Source: Plumapathes pennacea (lineage: Eukaryota; Cnidaria; Anthozoa; Antipatharia; Myriopathidae). Taken from it: a DNA stretch of 64,000 nt. Below, one piece after another: positions 1-14,712 of the stretch; the stretch's first letter is position 1, and each line of letters begins with the position of its first letter. Under the pieces are notes generated by a model. The model saw only the letters and a list, made by a program, of their open reading frames with translations. It ran no database searches and was not told the DNA's origin. The position numbers were made by a program, and so were the translations under genes. Where the stretch lies: contig OZ038470.1 of NCBI GenBank assembly GCA_964036295.1, positions 264,001 to 328,000 of the forward strand, read 5' to 3'.

Positions 1-1448
1 GTATCATCAAACGATGGCTCTCGCAACATGAAGACTACGCAATCCTGACAAAACACGGCAAGTGTCTGATATACGATGCTGAGTTATCGAAGGGAGTTCA
101 CGATCATTTGTATGCTCTGGGTCACGCCTTGGTCTCAAACGCCATCTTCCTCGAATCCTCCACATCGCTAAATTCGCGAGATATCCGTAATGGATTAGAA
201 ATGCTTACCAAACGATACCCAATGCTTAGGATGAAGTTTGACTGGATCAAGTCACCGACTTCTGGCAAAACAACACACAGATACCTGACAGAAATGGATA
301 ACCCATGCGACCGCATTGAGTTTGCGGACGAAGATTTGGCCGGTGATTTGTGGCCTCGGAGGTTGGAAGAAGAGTTACACAGAGCCTTTGACGGTAGCAC
401 TGGGCCTCTATGGCGAGTGGTCCGACTGAAGGAACAGTGCAACGATGCACGGACTAAGTTTTGCAACACGCTTTTGTTTACTTACCACCACTCCATATCC
501 GATGCTTTGTCTGTGCTGGCCCTGTTTGATCGATTGTTGGAGTTCCTTGACACAGGGGTCGAGTCGGAAGTGGAAAGTATGCCGCTGCTTCCTTCACTGC
601 CAGACCTGATTCAACATGAGACAACCCTATCCTGGTGGGAAGCATGTTTGTTCAAGCTGAAGTGGGTACGTCTGATGAAGCCACAACCTGCGAATAATAT
701 CTACCTCCAAGCATTTCCACCAGTGGTAAAGAGAAGTCCCATATCAGTCCAGAAGACCTGTGTCATCCCAAGAAAGCTGACAAAGGAACAGACATCACAG
801 CTGATACAGCATTGCAAGACCAACAGGTGTACTGTCACAGCTGCATTCATGGCTGCCACGGCCATTGCTGTGAGCAAACTTATCCAGGGAGGTGAAATAA
901 AGTCAGAATTGACAATACAAATGGGTACAGCAGTTAACATTAGGGATTACTGCAGGCCAGTTGTTAACAGAGAACACTTTGGCTGCTTTGTTAGTTTTTG
1001 TCTGGTCGAGCTACAACTTCCTGAAATTCACTCTTTGAAAGTTGGCTTTTGGAGATCAGCCCAGGAGCTTACAGCAACGCTTAAAAGTCGCTTAAAAAAC
1101 AAGGAGCATCTCACAGTATATAAGATGCTTAAGTACCATGTTTTGGATCCAGTTCAGGACTTCACAGAGCTTTCTGGAGATTTTGAAAATATGGGCCGAA
1201 GAGCTTCGGTTTCAGAATTCTCCAACATTGGACGATTTGAGTGTAAGACCAGACAACATAAGGTGTTGGGTTACCATTTTGCTGTAGCTCAACATCTGTG
1301 TGGTGCTTTGTTCAGTAACAGTATTGTAACAGTGAATGACCAGCTTTTCCACACACTGGTTTATTCAAATCATGTGGTGTCACACAGCCAGGCTGAAGAA
1401 TTTATTGATTTAGTTTATCAAATCCTTGGGGAAGTATGTTCAAGCTGA
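1..1448 (+). CDS. Condensation-domain-like acyltransferase, 3' part (partial)
   Basis: The frame is open from base 3 at the left edge to the TGA at 1446-1448 (481 codons), so the N-terminus lies outside the window. The first in-frame TTG at 108 is not a credible eukaryotic start. The protein carries an HHxxxDA motif (HHSISDA, about bases 486-506), the active-site signature of the CoA-dependent acyltransferase/condensation superfamily (chloramphenicol acetyltransferase, NRPS condensation domain, PapA5, alcohol acetyltransferase). A later SNIGR segment (about 1220-1235) resembles the SN.G motif near the C-terminal half of PapA5/AATase-type enzymes. The likely role is transfer of an acyl group from a thioester to an alcohol or amine, and the first His would be the general base. 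The substrate cannot be read from the sequence. No intron is visible in the 1.45 kb present. It lies 415 bp upstream of the RAP1GDS1 start on the same strand. Confidence 0.75.
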   Translation, partial: IIKRWLSQHEDYAILTKHGKCLIYDAELSKGVHDHLYALGHALVSNAIFLESSTSLNSRDIRNGLEMLTKRYPMLRMKFDWIKSPTSGKTTHRYLTEMDNPCDRIEFADEDLAGDLWPRRLEEELHRAFDGSTGPLWRVVRLKEQCNDARTKFCNTLLFTYHHSISDALSVLALFDRLLEFLDTGVESEVESMPLLPSLPDLIQHETTLSWWEACLFKLKWVRLMKPQPANNIYLQAFPPVVKRSPISVQKTCVIPRKLTKEQTSQLIQHCKTNRCTVTAAFMAATAIAVSKLIQGGEIKSELTIQMGTAVNIRDYCRPVVNREHFGCFVSFCLVELQLPEIHSLKVGFWRSAQELTATLKSRLKNKEHLTVYKMLKYHVLDPVQDFTELSGDFENMGRRASVSEFSNIGRFECKTRQHKVLGYHFAVAQHLCGALFSNSIVTVNDQLFHTLVYSNHVVSHSQAEEFIDLVYQILGEVCSS

Positions 1449-1571
1449 ACACTCTGTAGTTAAACCAAGTTGGCATGAAAATGAAGAGTGTTGACTCTTG
1501 AAGACAATAAGTCATAGGGGTTAGGTTTCTATTCTGATGTAACTTGTGTTAGTCAAGAATCGTTGTTGCTG

Positions 1572-1577
1572 AATAAA
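1572..1577 (+). terminator. Polyadenylation signal AATAAA of the acyltransferase gene
   Basis: A canonical AATAAA hexamer lies 124 bp after the stop codon of the acyltransferase-like gene, and a GT-rich stretch follows. It gives that gene a short 3' UTR and leaves under 300 bp before the RAP1GDS1 start codon. The rest of 1449-1863 shows no other gene. Confidence 0.6.
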
Positions 1578-1852
1578 GTTTATATTCTCAGTACATTGCA
1601 TTTCACAACGAAACACATTTTTGCAAACATCTGTATACAACACATACTCATTTTGCAACTGTCCAAACTAGTGTGACTAATAATGTGTGCCACTGTTATA
1701 TCCAAAAATACTTCAGACGCAGTCAGAACCGACTCTTCACATTCCGTTCGGGGAAGGGAATCACGGACAAGATTTCGAGAATCAGGAGCCTGGTTTTAAC
1801 TTTTACTTCCGTTTCCGGTTTCCGTGTAAGCCTGGGTACTAGTTGTTCAGAA

Positions 1853-1858
1853 ATGTAG
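1853..1858 (+). promoter_or_regulatory. Start-stop minimal upstream ORF (ATG TAG) before RAP1GDS1
   Basis: An ATG followed directly by TAG ends 5 bases before the RAP1GDS1 start codon at 1864. Start-stop elements of this kind are known to hold ribosomes on the leader and lower or buffer translation of the main frame. It acts only if the mRNA leader starts upstream of 1853, which is likely but not shown by the sequence. Confidence 0.4.
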
Positions 1859-1863
1859 GCAGG

Positions 1864-4800
1864 ATGGAACAACTGCACAACTCGCTTGAAAAACTGAAAA
1901 TAACTCTGAGCGAAGGACAAGAAATTTCAGATGACGTCCTCCGTGAATTATACAAGCTACTGGAGACCAAACAAGGTGCTGATTACAGTAATGTGAACGA
2001 TTTGCGACCTGGTGCTTTGTCGATCGGATGTTGTACTATCAAACCGCCAGGCTGTCGATTTTCGTTTCTGTCGCGTTAAAATGTCTGATTAACCGAGCGA
2101 CTACAGGCCGTTAGACTTCAGGAGGAACGATCGGTGTGTCAAAATTGTTAGGTACCGAATTCACGTTACACTGTAAATAATGAGCCATACTGGGTTGGGG
2201 GGGAGGGGGGGGGATGGGTTGAAGCCTTGGCGGAGCCTTCACCAGGAGATTTTGATATTTGGTCTGAATAGGGATACCCTTTAGAATACCAAAAATCTTT
2301 TCTTCACAAAACAATACTCACAGTCTATCCTCTTGTGTCTGCATGGAGTCCATGTTGTTTTTGTCATCATGTACAATATGCATTGCAGGATCCATTGATA
2401 GTATTCTGGTGTGCAGCTTTGTGAGTAATCTCTATGAAGTAATACAGCATGGTGATGTTCGAGTCAAGGCAAAACTCTTCCCTTTGCTTGCTGAGCTTGC
2501 AAAATCAGGTGAAAAAAATACTGAACTTACAGCTTTTATTGTTATATGATTGTGCAAACATTCTAATATCTACATGACAAGAGGGTTTGCAGTCAAGGAG
2601 CCTGGAAGCAGGTTCTCCAATGAAGGCGTGTCAGTGTTGTTTGGTACTCATTATGCTGTTCATGTTTGCAGAGGAGGTACGGTTGCCTTGTGTTCAGGCT
2701 GGATTCATTGGTTTAGCTCTAAACAGCCTTGACCTTGATGATCCTGGCATCATACTACATGCATTGCGAGCTCTGGGGAATATTTGCTGTAATAATGGTA
2801 TGTTGAACCCTTTGCAGCTGAATTTGCCTACAGACCAAGTATGGTGATGACTGCAAGGGTCCCTCACTTTTTCAGAGGAGACATGTGTGGAAATTTAAAT
2901 TATCTGCCTTATCTATATACTGTGCTTGATTTCAGAGCAAGCCAAGGAAGCCCTTCTTGAGCAAAACGCAGCAGAAAAAATTGTGAAGAAACTTGAATCT
3001 CTTGAGAAGACATTTGACGAGAATGCAGACAACAGGACAGAGATTGCAGCTTGTGGAACTGTGCTAAACATTTCTAGTGATGATGGTATAGAGAATGTTA
3101 TTTAATTAGATGGCTAAAGTTACATTATTATACTGGATAGTGAAAAATTGTAAGGGTTTATAAATATTATTTGACATACTGTAATTTGGATGTTGTTTCC
3201 TTTTCAGATACTCTGGCCGAAGAGGCAATTTCCTTTGGTGCAGTTCCTTTTCTTCTCAGTTTTGCTAAGCAGAGTATCCATAGCAACAGCACTCTTTGCA
3301 GGATGGCTGTGTCAGCAGTTTCCAATCTTATACATTCAGGTGTGCAACCTAAACATAATGAAACTATAAGTATTATCAGATTTTCACATTGAAAATTATG
3401 GTGTATCAATTCAGCTGTTGTGTAATAATTTATTTCAGAAAAGGGAAAGTCTAGTTTTCTTGAGAATGGAGGAATTGCAGTCCTGACAAGAGTACTTCAA
3501 GACTCTGAAGATGAGGAATTAGTTGGTGCAGTTTTTGAACTCTTGACTCCTCTCTTAGTGGATGGTAAGTATATAAAGCATTACTACCAAAGTTAGGATC
3601 AGAATGCTAAACATTTTACTTGGGCCTGAAATAATAAACTTTGGCCTTATAGTATACGCACTGCAGTTCACAATATCCTGGTATGTTAGAACTGGGCACT
3701 ATAGCACTGTTGCTCAATTTGTATAAAATATTAAAATGTACACCCTACATTTACACTGTACAATCATGTCTTTGTACACAAAGGTTTCATCTTTGCCTTG
3801 CCACAGATAATATCAAGAAACAAATGCTGGAAGCAGGATTTGTGGAGCAGGCACTGAAGATTGTGTCCACCTATAAAAACCGGCCCCAAGATGAAGAAAC
3901 CCAAAGCGCTCTTGAGTCCCCAGTGGATGCACTAGTTATGCTTCTCACTGAAGGTTAAGATATGGGTGTCATTTTCTGAATCACTCCTAAGCATCAACTT
4001 CAATATCTATGACAGTCATTTTTGTTTTTGACAGATCAGTGTATGCAAAAGATGTTTGATGGCGGGCATGGCACAGCCCTGAAGGAATGCATTTCTTGGC
4101 TCTCATCTAACAATTCTCATCTTAATATTTCTGGTGCACTGGCAATTGGAAACTTTGGTCGAACAGGTTTGATTTTCTGCTTCACCATTTTGCATCAAAG
4201 TTTAACTGCAGGTAACAGCAGGAATTCCATGCATTTGGTGCAAGAGAGTAACATCAATACATGTACTTTTCTTGTTGTAGATGCAAACTGTATGAAGCTG
4301 GTCGAAATGGGTGTCCATGAAGAGTTGTTGAAGCTGTTGAAGTCAGTGTCTAACAGAGAGGTTTGGACATGTAGAGCTTGCTGGGATAGATCTTCTTTTG
4401 CTTCTTTGTTATATCTCCACCCGGCAATAGATAATGGGCTAGTTTGTCTGTTGCAGGACGCATCAAAGTACGAACAAGCCGTGTTCAGTGCTCTGAGAAA
4501 TCTCGCTATGCCAGGTAGGACCCAGCCACAGTAGACACAGTACTGTAGAGAAATCCTCACCCTCAGCAGGAGGGGAGATACATAAAAATAGGTAGTGGTT
4601 GCAAAAAGAATCTACACAAGTGGTCACAAGGATGTTAAATTTATTAACTTTGATCGTTTTTTTTTTTTTTTTTTTTTTTCACAGCTAATAATAAACCAGT
4701 TTTGATTGCCAGTGGTTTGGTTGATGTGCTCTTTTCTCTGTTGGCGAACCGATCTTCATTTGTGCAGTTCAAGTTGCTGGGAACACTGCGCATGCTCACA

Positions 4801-6441
4801 ATGGGACAAGGTGCCGTGATTTCTGTCTACAGATTCACTTAACTTTTTTCGTCGTCATCATCGTCAGCACCATCTTCTGTTCACTATCGTCACCACCACC
4901 ACCACCACCACCACCACCACCACCACCACCACCACCATCATCATCATTTGATCATCTTCATTGCTGAGCTTTTTATACTGAAGATGATTTCTCGATTTTT
5001 TCACAGCTGATGTGGTGAGAGCAATCTGCAATCCTGAAGAGCGACTTAAAAGCATTGTAGAGTGTGCAGGAAGCAGTGGACACGAAGGTGTAAAGGGAGA
5101 AGCTACAAGAATTTTGGCTCTGGTTGCCAAGCAAGCAGTAGACTCGGGTAATTTACCCTTCAGTTGCTGGGCCGAGATATATCATCTGTCTGTCATTGTG
5201 CAGTATGTACAGTGAGTTAGGAAAACATGCCAATTTAGTTTGCTATTGTGCAGCTTTCGTGGAAAGCCATTTGCAAAGATTGATAAAATTCTGTTGTAAG
5301 GTCAAGTTTTGTCTAAAACGATGTCTCATGTAACTGTTTTATAAATGTGACTTTTTTACAGATGTGATACCTAAATTAATCGACTGTGATGCTCAGCCAT
5401 CAATCATCGCTATGCTAGACGCGCCTTACCCCATTCAGCAGAATGAAGCGTTAATTGCTTTGGCCGTTATCGTATCAACGGCAGACGGTAAGTGACAACT
5501 TTTGTCTCAACCTCTTTAATTCACTTGTAACTTGAACGTGTTGTTTTCTTTCTAGCTGGCTTCCACTCCAAGCTTCAAGCCAAAGAAATTGTCCGTAAAT
5601 CACTGGATATAATTCAGATCAAAGATGGCAACCCACAGACTTGCTTCAATGCCATGACAGTTCTTGAAACATTTGTACATGTCGGTGAGTGAGTAATGAG
5701 ATGCCAGCTAAGGATCCGGTCAAACCAGACTGCACAGACAATAATAGCTAAACATTTCAGGGAAACAACGACAGCTTCTTCGAAGTTTGGTAGCAACTCA
5801 CCAACGGACATAGTATTTATCAGCAACAGAGCAATGTTTTGCACTTAGAAGTTGTCAATGTCGACGTTATTATCGACCAGGATTCGCCAGGGTTTAATTT
5901 ATAAAACTAGTGGTGTGACTTGGGAATAAAGCTACCACAGGATACTCACATCTACTGATTTGGATGGTGTCCCTTACTATCAATCCTAACCAGTGGCCAT
6001 TGATTATTGTTCCAACCGAGACGTAGTTAGGAAGTTTTCTTCTTTGGCTTGGTACTTCTCCCACCATTGTGTCTCTCAATATTACAACAGAATAGCTGAA
6101 GGAGAAGCTATGAAAACAGTACATGACAGTGTCTCGCTACTCTTTAAGCCGAGTAGAATAAATCCAGGATGCTTATACAGTTTATACGTACCACAAGTTT
6201 TGATTTTTTATTTGTGCAAGTGCAAATGGGGCCCCAAGGGAGGCCCAAGTTCTTATCCACTACTTTGGCCCACATCGTTTGTTGTTTCTTCCTGGCAGAG
6301 TATTTTCGAAAGGATATGCCCATCACAGAATTGTCAGAGACTCTCAACAGACTTTCAAGTGACAAGAACGAAACGGTCAAACAACGTGCAGTGGCAATGC
6401 TGGATAGAATGAAATTCCGACAAAACGAACAGCAAAAATGA
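1864..6441 (+). CDS. RAP1GDS1: RAP1GDS1 (SmgGDS), armadillo-repeat chaperone/GEF for small GTPases
   Basis: Fifteen coding exons: 1864-1975, 2389-2508, 2672-2797, 2936-3085, 3208-3339, 3439-3564, 3807-3953, 4035-4166, 4281-4360, 4457-4514, 4685-4810, 5007-5147, 5362-5487, 5556-5684, 6299-6441. They join without a frame break into 615 aa; human RAP1GDS1 has 607-608. All junctions are GT-AG, and 13 of 14 introns are phase 1. Recognisable family segments include RALGNIC (exon 3), SGALAIGNFGR (exon 8), ALRNLAMP (exon 10) and VQFKLLGTLRML (exon 11). The protein is a stack of armadillo repeats, and most internal exons (120-150 bp) encode one repeat each. In animals SmgGDS binds the polybasic tails of Rho/Rap/Ras GTPases in the cytosol, escorts them before and after prenylation, and promotes nucleotide exchange on RhoA/RhoC. 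The ATG is chosen because it gives the conserved LEKLKIT N-terminus. Confidence 0.95.
4891..4947 (+). repeat. (CAC/CAT)n trinucleotide microsatellite in RAP1GDS1 intron 11
   Basis: About 57 bp of CAC repeats turn into CAT repeats within the intron between the exons ending at 4810 and starting at 5007. An apparent poly-Val frame on the minus strand here is only the repeat. A 23-base T run at 4659-4680, just before the exon 11 acceptor, forms that intron's polypyrimidine tract. Confidence 0.9.
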
Positions 6442-6630
6442 CATTCTACAGACAACACACGCCTTGAGGTGAGTTAGTTTAAAAACATGCATTTATACAG
6501 AAGACAAATCATTGCACAAAAACTTTTTGAAGACATATTTTAAAAGTTTGTTATCTTCAGAAAAGCGCATGGGAAGCATCCGAGAAACAAACACAAGATA
6601 AATTTAGTTTACTTTATAGCACCTTACAAA

Positions 6631-6823
6631 TTACCAACCACATCAGAAATCTTACCAATCAAGTACCAACACCTATCGACCATGTTACACCAATACCTTT
6701 CGACCACATTACCGATCACGTACCGACACCTTTCAACCACAATACTGACCACCTACCGACCAGGCTATCGACCACGTTACTGACCATGTTACCGACCACG
6801 TTACTGATCACATACAGATAGTT
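6631..6823 (+). repeat. Degenerate minisatellite built on ACCGACCACGTT-like units
   Basis: The segment is a run of imperfect units of about 11-24 bp carrying ACCAACC, TCGACCA, CCGACCACGTTAC and CTGACCA variants. Its composition (strand-asymmetric, A/C-rich, ACCRACC core) resembles the larger minisatellite in P4H intron 4 at 17.56-18.15 kb, although the units are not identical. Confidence 0.65.
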
Positions 6824-8003
6824 CAACTTGTTCACATATACCGATTTTCCATCTTCTTGCAGGATCTCAAGAAATATGACAGCCACAGCTAGTCATGGAC
6901 TCCCGTCATTGTCCAGTGACTTGACATCTTCAATACACTGAAACTGAAGCAACATGTCTAGCAAAGATTAATAATAATGCAAGAAAAAGAAAATCAGTTG
7001 AAAAACAGTTGTAATGCGTTGTTTGTGATGTAACATTACCAGGTGGATGTGCACCAAAGCATGAACTTGACACAATGTTTGTTCAAAGTTTACTAGTCAC
7101 ACATGTAACCGTGGTATTACTACATACAATACCACCCTAGCTTTTGAGCTATTTTGACATGACTTTTCTAAGAACAGGAAACTAGGCTATAAATTAATAA
7201 ATGCTACACCTTCATTTGCCTGTTGTGACTCCACTTCTACTGCCTGCCACTTCCCTGGAAGATACTTTTACCAATGCAACTCCCTCGTTATTTCATTTCT
7301 AGTTATATACTTGACTACCACTGGATAAAAAAAAAGAAAAGAATTATCTTCACTTATGCATCAATCAATATTCCTGCTGTTAATGTCCCCTTGAGAATAA
7401 GTTATTTCTTTTTTAAAGTATGTTGAAGTAAATCCCTAGTCACAGAGTAGCTGAAAGGAGAAATATTGTAAGAACTCAACTAGTAAGTTAGTGCAGCGTA
7501 TTACATAAATAAGTTAATATTTCTATTATTTCTATGAGGAGTAAAACATAATTCTTGGAAATGAAAATAATGTGCCCTGCCATCAAATTCCAGGGACATA
7601 AAGGTAATTTTCTTGAGACCAATAATTGGCGGATTCTTCCCATATGAACATCCTCTACCCATAGATGAACTGCAAGCATTTGTCTTGGATCAAAAAAATG
7701 TACATGTCAACCAATAATCTTACATAATTTTGATTTGTAGCTGTCGAAATGAGACTTATTACCAGCTCAAGGAAAACACTTCTAAGTTTCCTTTGAAGTC
7801 TGAAAGACTTTCAAAACAGAAGCTTGATACTTCCATAGTGAAGAGCAAATATTTCCTGGCCAATGTTGCAGGAAGACTAACACAGTGCTCCAGCATGAAT
7901 CAAGGGCTTAAATACAGAGTTTTAAAATTCAAACAAATGTTCGTTTCAGACAGAGTACATACTGTTTCATTGTCACAGCAAATTATACACATTATGGCAA
8001 GAT

Positions 8004-8212
8004 TTAACCCCTTCAATCCCAGGAGTGCCAAACTTCAAATTTCTCAATCAGCATCTCACCAGAAATATATCATACAGTATGGAGAACTTGGCCTTTGTAC
8101 CTTGCCCAAATAAAAGCCAATTAAAATATCAATTCTCACAACATAACTCATACATTTTCTTCTTAAAAGTTTGGGAGAATCTGCATTTTGAGCTTACGAG
8201 TGAAAGGGTTAA
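8004..8212 (+). mobile_element. TTAA-ended MITE, copy 1 (piggyBac-like)
   Basis: The element begins TTAACCCCTTCA and ends TGAAAGGGTTAA, so it is bounded by TTAA and has short CCC/GGG-type inverted ends, as in piggyBac-derived MITEs. It has an internal segment (TCTCACCAGAAATATATCAT) shared with three other places in the window (16.8, 20.9 and 40.0 kb). At 209 bp it encodes nothing. It lies 74 bp beyond the ICA1 stop codon and may be within that gene's 3' UTR. Confidence 0.65.
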
Positions 8213-8285
8213 CTCATTAATTATTACTGCAGCCCTTTCTCTCGACCTTCAGCGAACCCATTTAATGTGCATTGTACTTGAGAGT

Positions 8286-12810
<4,525 letters not shown>

Positions 12811-12844
12811 TTTCTTTCGCTCTCTTTGCTCCTAGAAAGCTACC

Positions 12845-13771
12845 CTATAAACAACAACAACAATAATAACAACAACAACAACAGAAAGATGTTAGTGTGA
12901 AGCCCCTTCCTGCTTGAGTTTTTCCTGGACTCTAACTCCAGAAAAGAATATTGACTTTAGGGGTTACCACAAAACATATAGTACATTTGTAAGAAATAAA
13001 GTAACAGGAAGACATCAGTGTATAAACATTACACTTGACTTGATTTACTAGCTTCTCTGCTTGCAAAACCAAACTGTAAAATTTTCCCACACATGTCTGT
13101 TTTAAACTATATTGACATACACTGCTGTACAGCAGTAGACTGTTCCTTTAGACAAATGAAAAATGCGTAATTTCATACAGCTCTGCTTTAGTTGGGATCA
13201 AATAACCTCAAGAAGAGATTCGGACAGAAATCAACCCAGTTCCGATAAATTAAAGTGTCGAATTGTCCACTACCGTACAAAACATCGATAACTCAAAAGA
13301 TATAAAATATTAACAGGCCTATACGATCCGCAAATCGGTTAATGAAAAGACTTTGCTTGCCATGCAACAAACCTTGGACAACAGTCACGTAAATACGCAT
13401 TCCTGACCTCCTTTTATAATGCTGATACCGACCAATATTCTCGCTTCGATAGCAAATTTACGCAACTATAAAATTAAACAATTCCACGCATTGTTATGAT
13501 GTAGATAATTGTATGGTCTTCGATCCTTCAATCTGCTAGAAATGGTCACATTGAACACAGGACAGTATTGGTTAACTGTTATCTATCCCCTGGACATGCG
13601 AAAAACCTCTCGGCGAGCAGAATGGAGTTAAAGTCAAGCGAACAGGTCACAAAAGCGACACGACATCAACTATCATGGCGCCGAACAAATACAACTAAGT
13701 CAAAAAAATTTCGTTTGTCCTGAAGAAATGCAAAGTTAACTATGTAAGAAAGTATCTTAACATGAACTCAC
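12845..13771 (-). other. ICA1: Probable 5' UTR intron of ICA1
   Basis: On the minus strand a strong donor (CTTG/GTGAGT, intron starting at 13771) pairs with an acceptor after a pyrimidine/GTT-rich tract (TTTATAG ending at 12845), 34 bases upstream of the ICA1 start codon. This would place a non-coding first exon just above 13772 and the promoter in the divergent interval. The 927-bp intron has a GTT/ATT microsatellite at its 3' end (about 12852-12885) and no coding sequence was seen. This rests on splice consensus only. Confidence 0.5.
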
Positions 13772-13772
13772 C

Positions 13773-14235
13773 AAGTATATGACGTGTCATCGGAGAAAAA
13801 TCAACGCAAAATGTAAATGCCACGACAGACGAATAGAAGATTTTGATATCGATCACATAATGGCTGGCCTGCGCGCGCATGAGTACCGCTGGACAAATAC
13901 AAAGAAACTGATCACGTGGACATTTGCCTCAGCGCGGGATGTTGTTGTTTGTTTGTTTATTTGTCAGTTTCCTTGATATTTTCGAAGGAAGGAAGTTTTA
14001 TTGTGTTCAAAAACTTTCCTTTGTCAATCCAGTTAAAGTCAACCATCGATCAAACAGAACTCTGGATTGCGAATATTGCGCCGAGTTCATGTGACTTCAG
14101 GTTCGCTACAAACTCAACAATCGATAGAAAGGGATAAGAGGAAGAGGTTTGGGTTAACCTGGGATCAACGGCCAATTAATATATTTATTCGGCGGATGGC
14201 CGTTCGCGTGACAATTTGTTGTTTTTTTTCTTTTT

Positions 14236-14266
<31 letters not shown>

Positions 14267-14712
14267 GGCGCGCGCGCGCCATTTTGACACACTATCGTCT
14301 ATCAGCACTGTCTAGACTTTTTTAGTTGAGTCCAACATTAATTAAAAGCTGTTTATTCGAAGCAAAAGCAAAAGCAGTACGGGAAAAAAGAACATAGAAC
14401 AACCGCATAAGCGCTTAATTGGTTTTCGCGGTGTGCGTGACATTGTCTTCCAGCGCTAAAAAAAAAAAAAGTAAAAAAAAAGTAAAAAAAAAGTAAAAAC
14501 ACCCTTTGCACCGTTCGGGGAACTATTCGACTTGTCCGGTTCGTGAAATACTTACTCAATTTTTTGCTCATTGAATCACAACAGGTTTAAATGAATAGGT
14601 AATTATAAATGTCACTTAACACTTTTGGGCATGCGTGCTCGTGGATGATAAACGATCGATACAAATGGCCATTGATAAAACGTCTAGTGTAGGATTATGA
14701 TCACAAGGAACC
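13773..14712. promoter_or_regulatory. Divergent promoter interval of ICA1 (-) and P4H alpha (+)
   Basis: About 0.9 kb separates the inferred ICA1 first exon from the P4H start codon. It contains a poly-T tract (14223-14266) that abuts a perfect 14-bp palindrome GGCGCGCGCGCGCC (14267-14280), an A-rich GTAAAAAAAA repeat (14459-14497), and three RCGTG cores (14206-14210, 14435-14439, 14633-14637). Two of these lie in an identical GCGTGACA octamer. RCGTG is the core bound by HIF in animals, and P4HA genes are classic HIF targets, so hypoxia control is possible. Short cores occur often by chance. No clear TATA box was seen. Confidence 0.45.
14267..14280. repeat. Perfect 14-bp CG palindrome GGCGCGCGCGCGCC
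   Basis: This is an alternating CG palindrome directly downstream of a run of about 35-40 T bases, in the divergent promoter interval. Alternating CG can adopt Z-form DNA, and a homopolymer T tract excludes nucleosomes. Both are inferences from base composition. Confidence 0.85.

Larger units (their letters stand above)
6442..8285. other. Convergent interval between RAP1GDS1 and ICA1
   Basis: This interval holds the 3' UTRs of both converging genes, a degenerate minisatellite at 6631-6823 and a TTAA-ended MITE at 8004-8212. Open frames here (for example 7730-8113) overlap the MITE, lack family resemblance and are not considered genes. Confidence 0.7.

Noticed and set aside
108-110. TTG at 108 as the start of the acyltransferase gene
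   Set aside because: The frame is open to the left edge and the translated sequence upstream continues without a break, so the gene starts outside the window.
4864-5130. Minus-strand frame with a long poly-Val tract
   Set aside because: It is the complement of the (CAC)n microsatellite in a RAP1GDS1 intron plus exon 12 antisense.
7730-8113. 127-residue open frame in the RAP1GDS1-ICA1 gap
   Set aside because: It overlaps a TTAA-ended MITE, has no family resemblance and no splice context.
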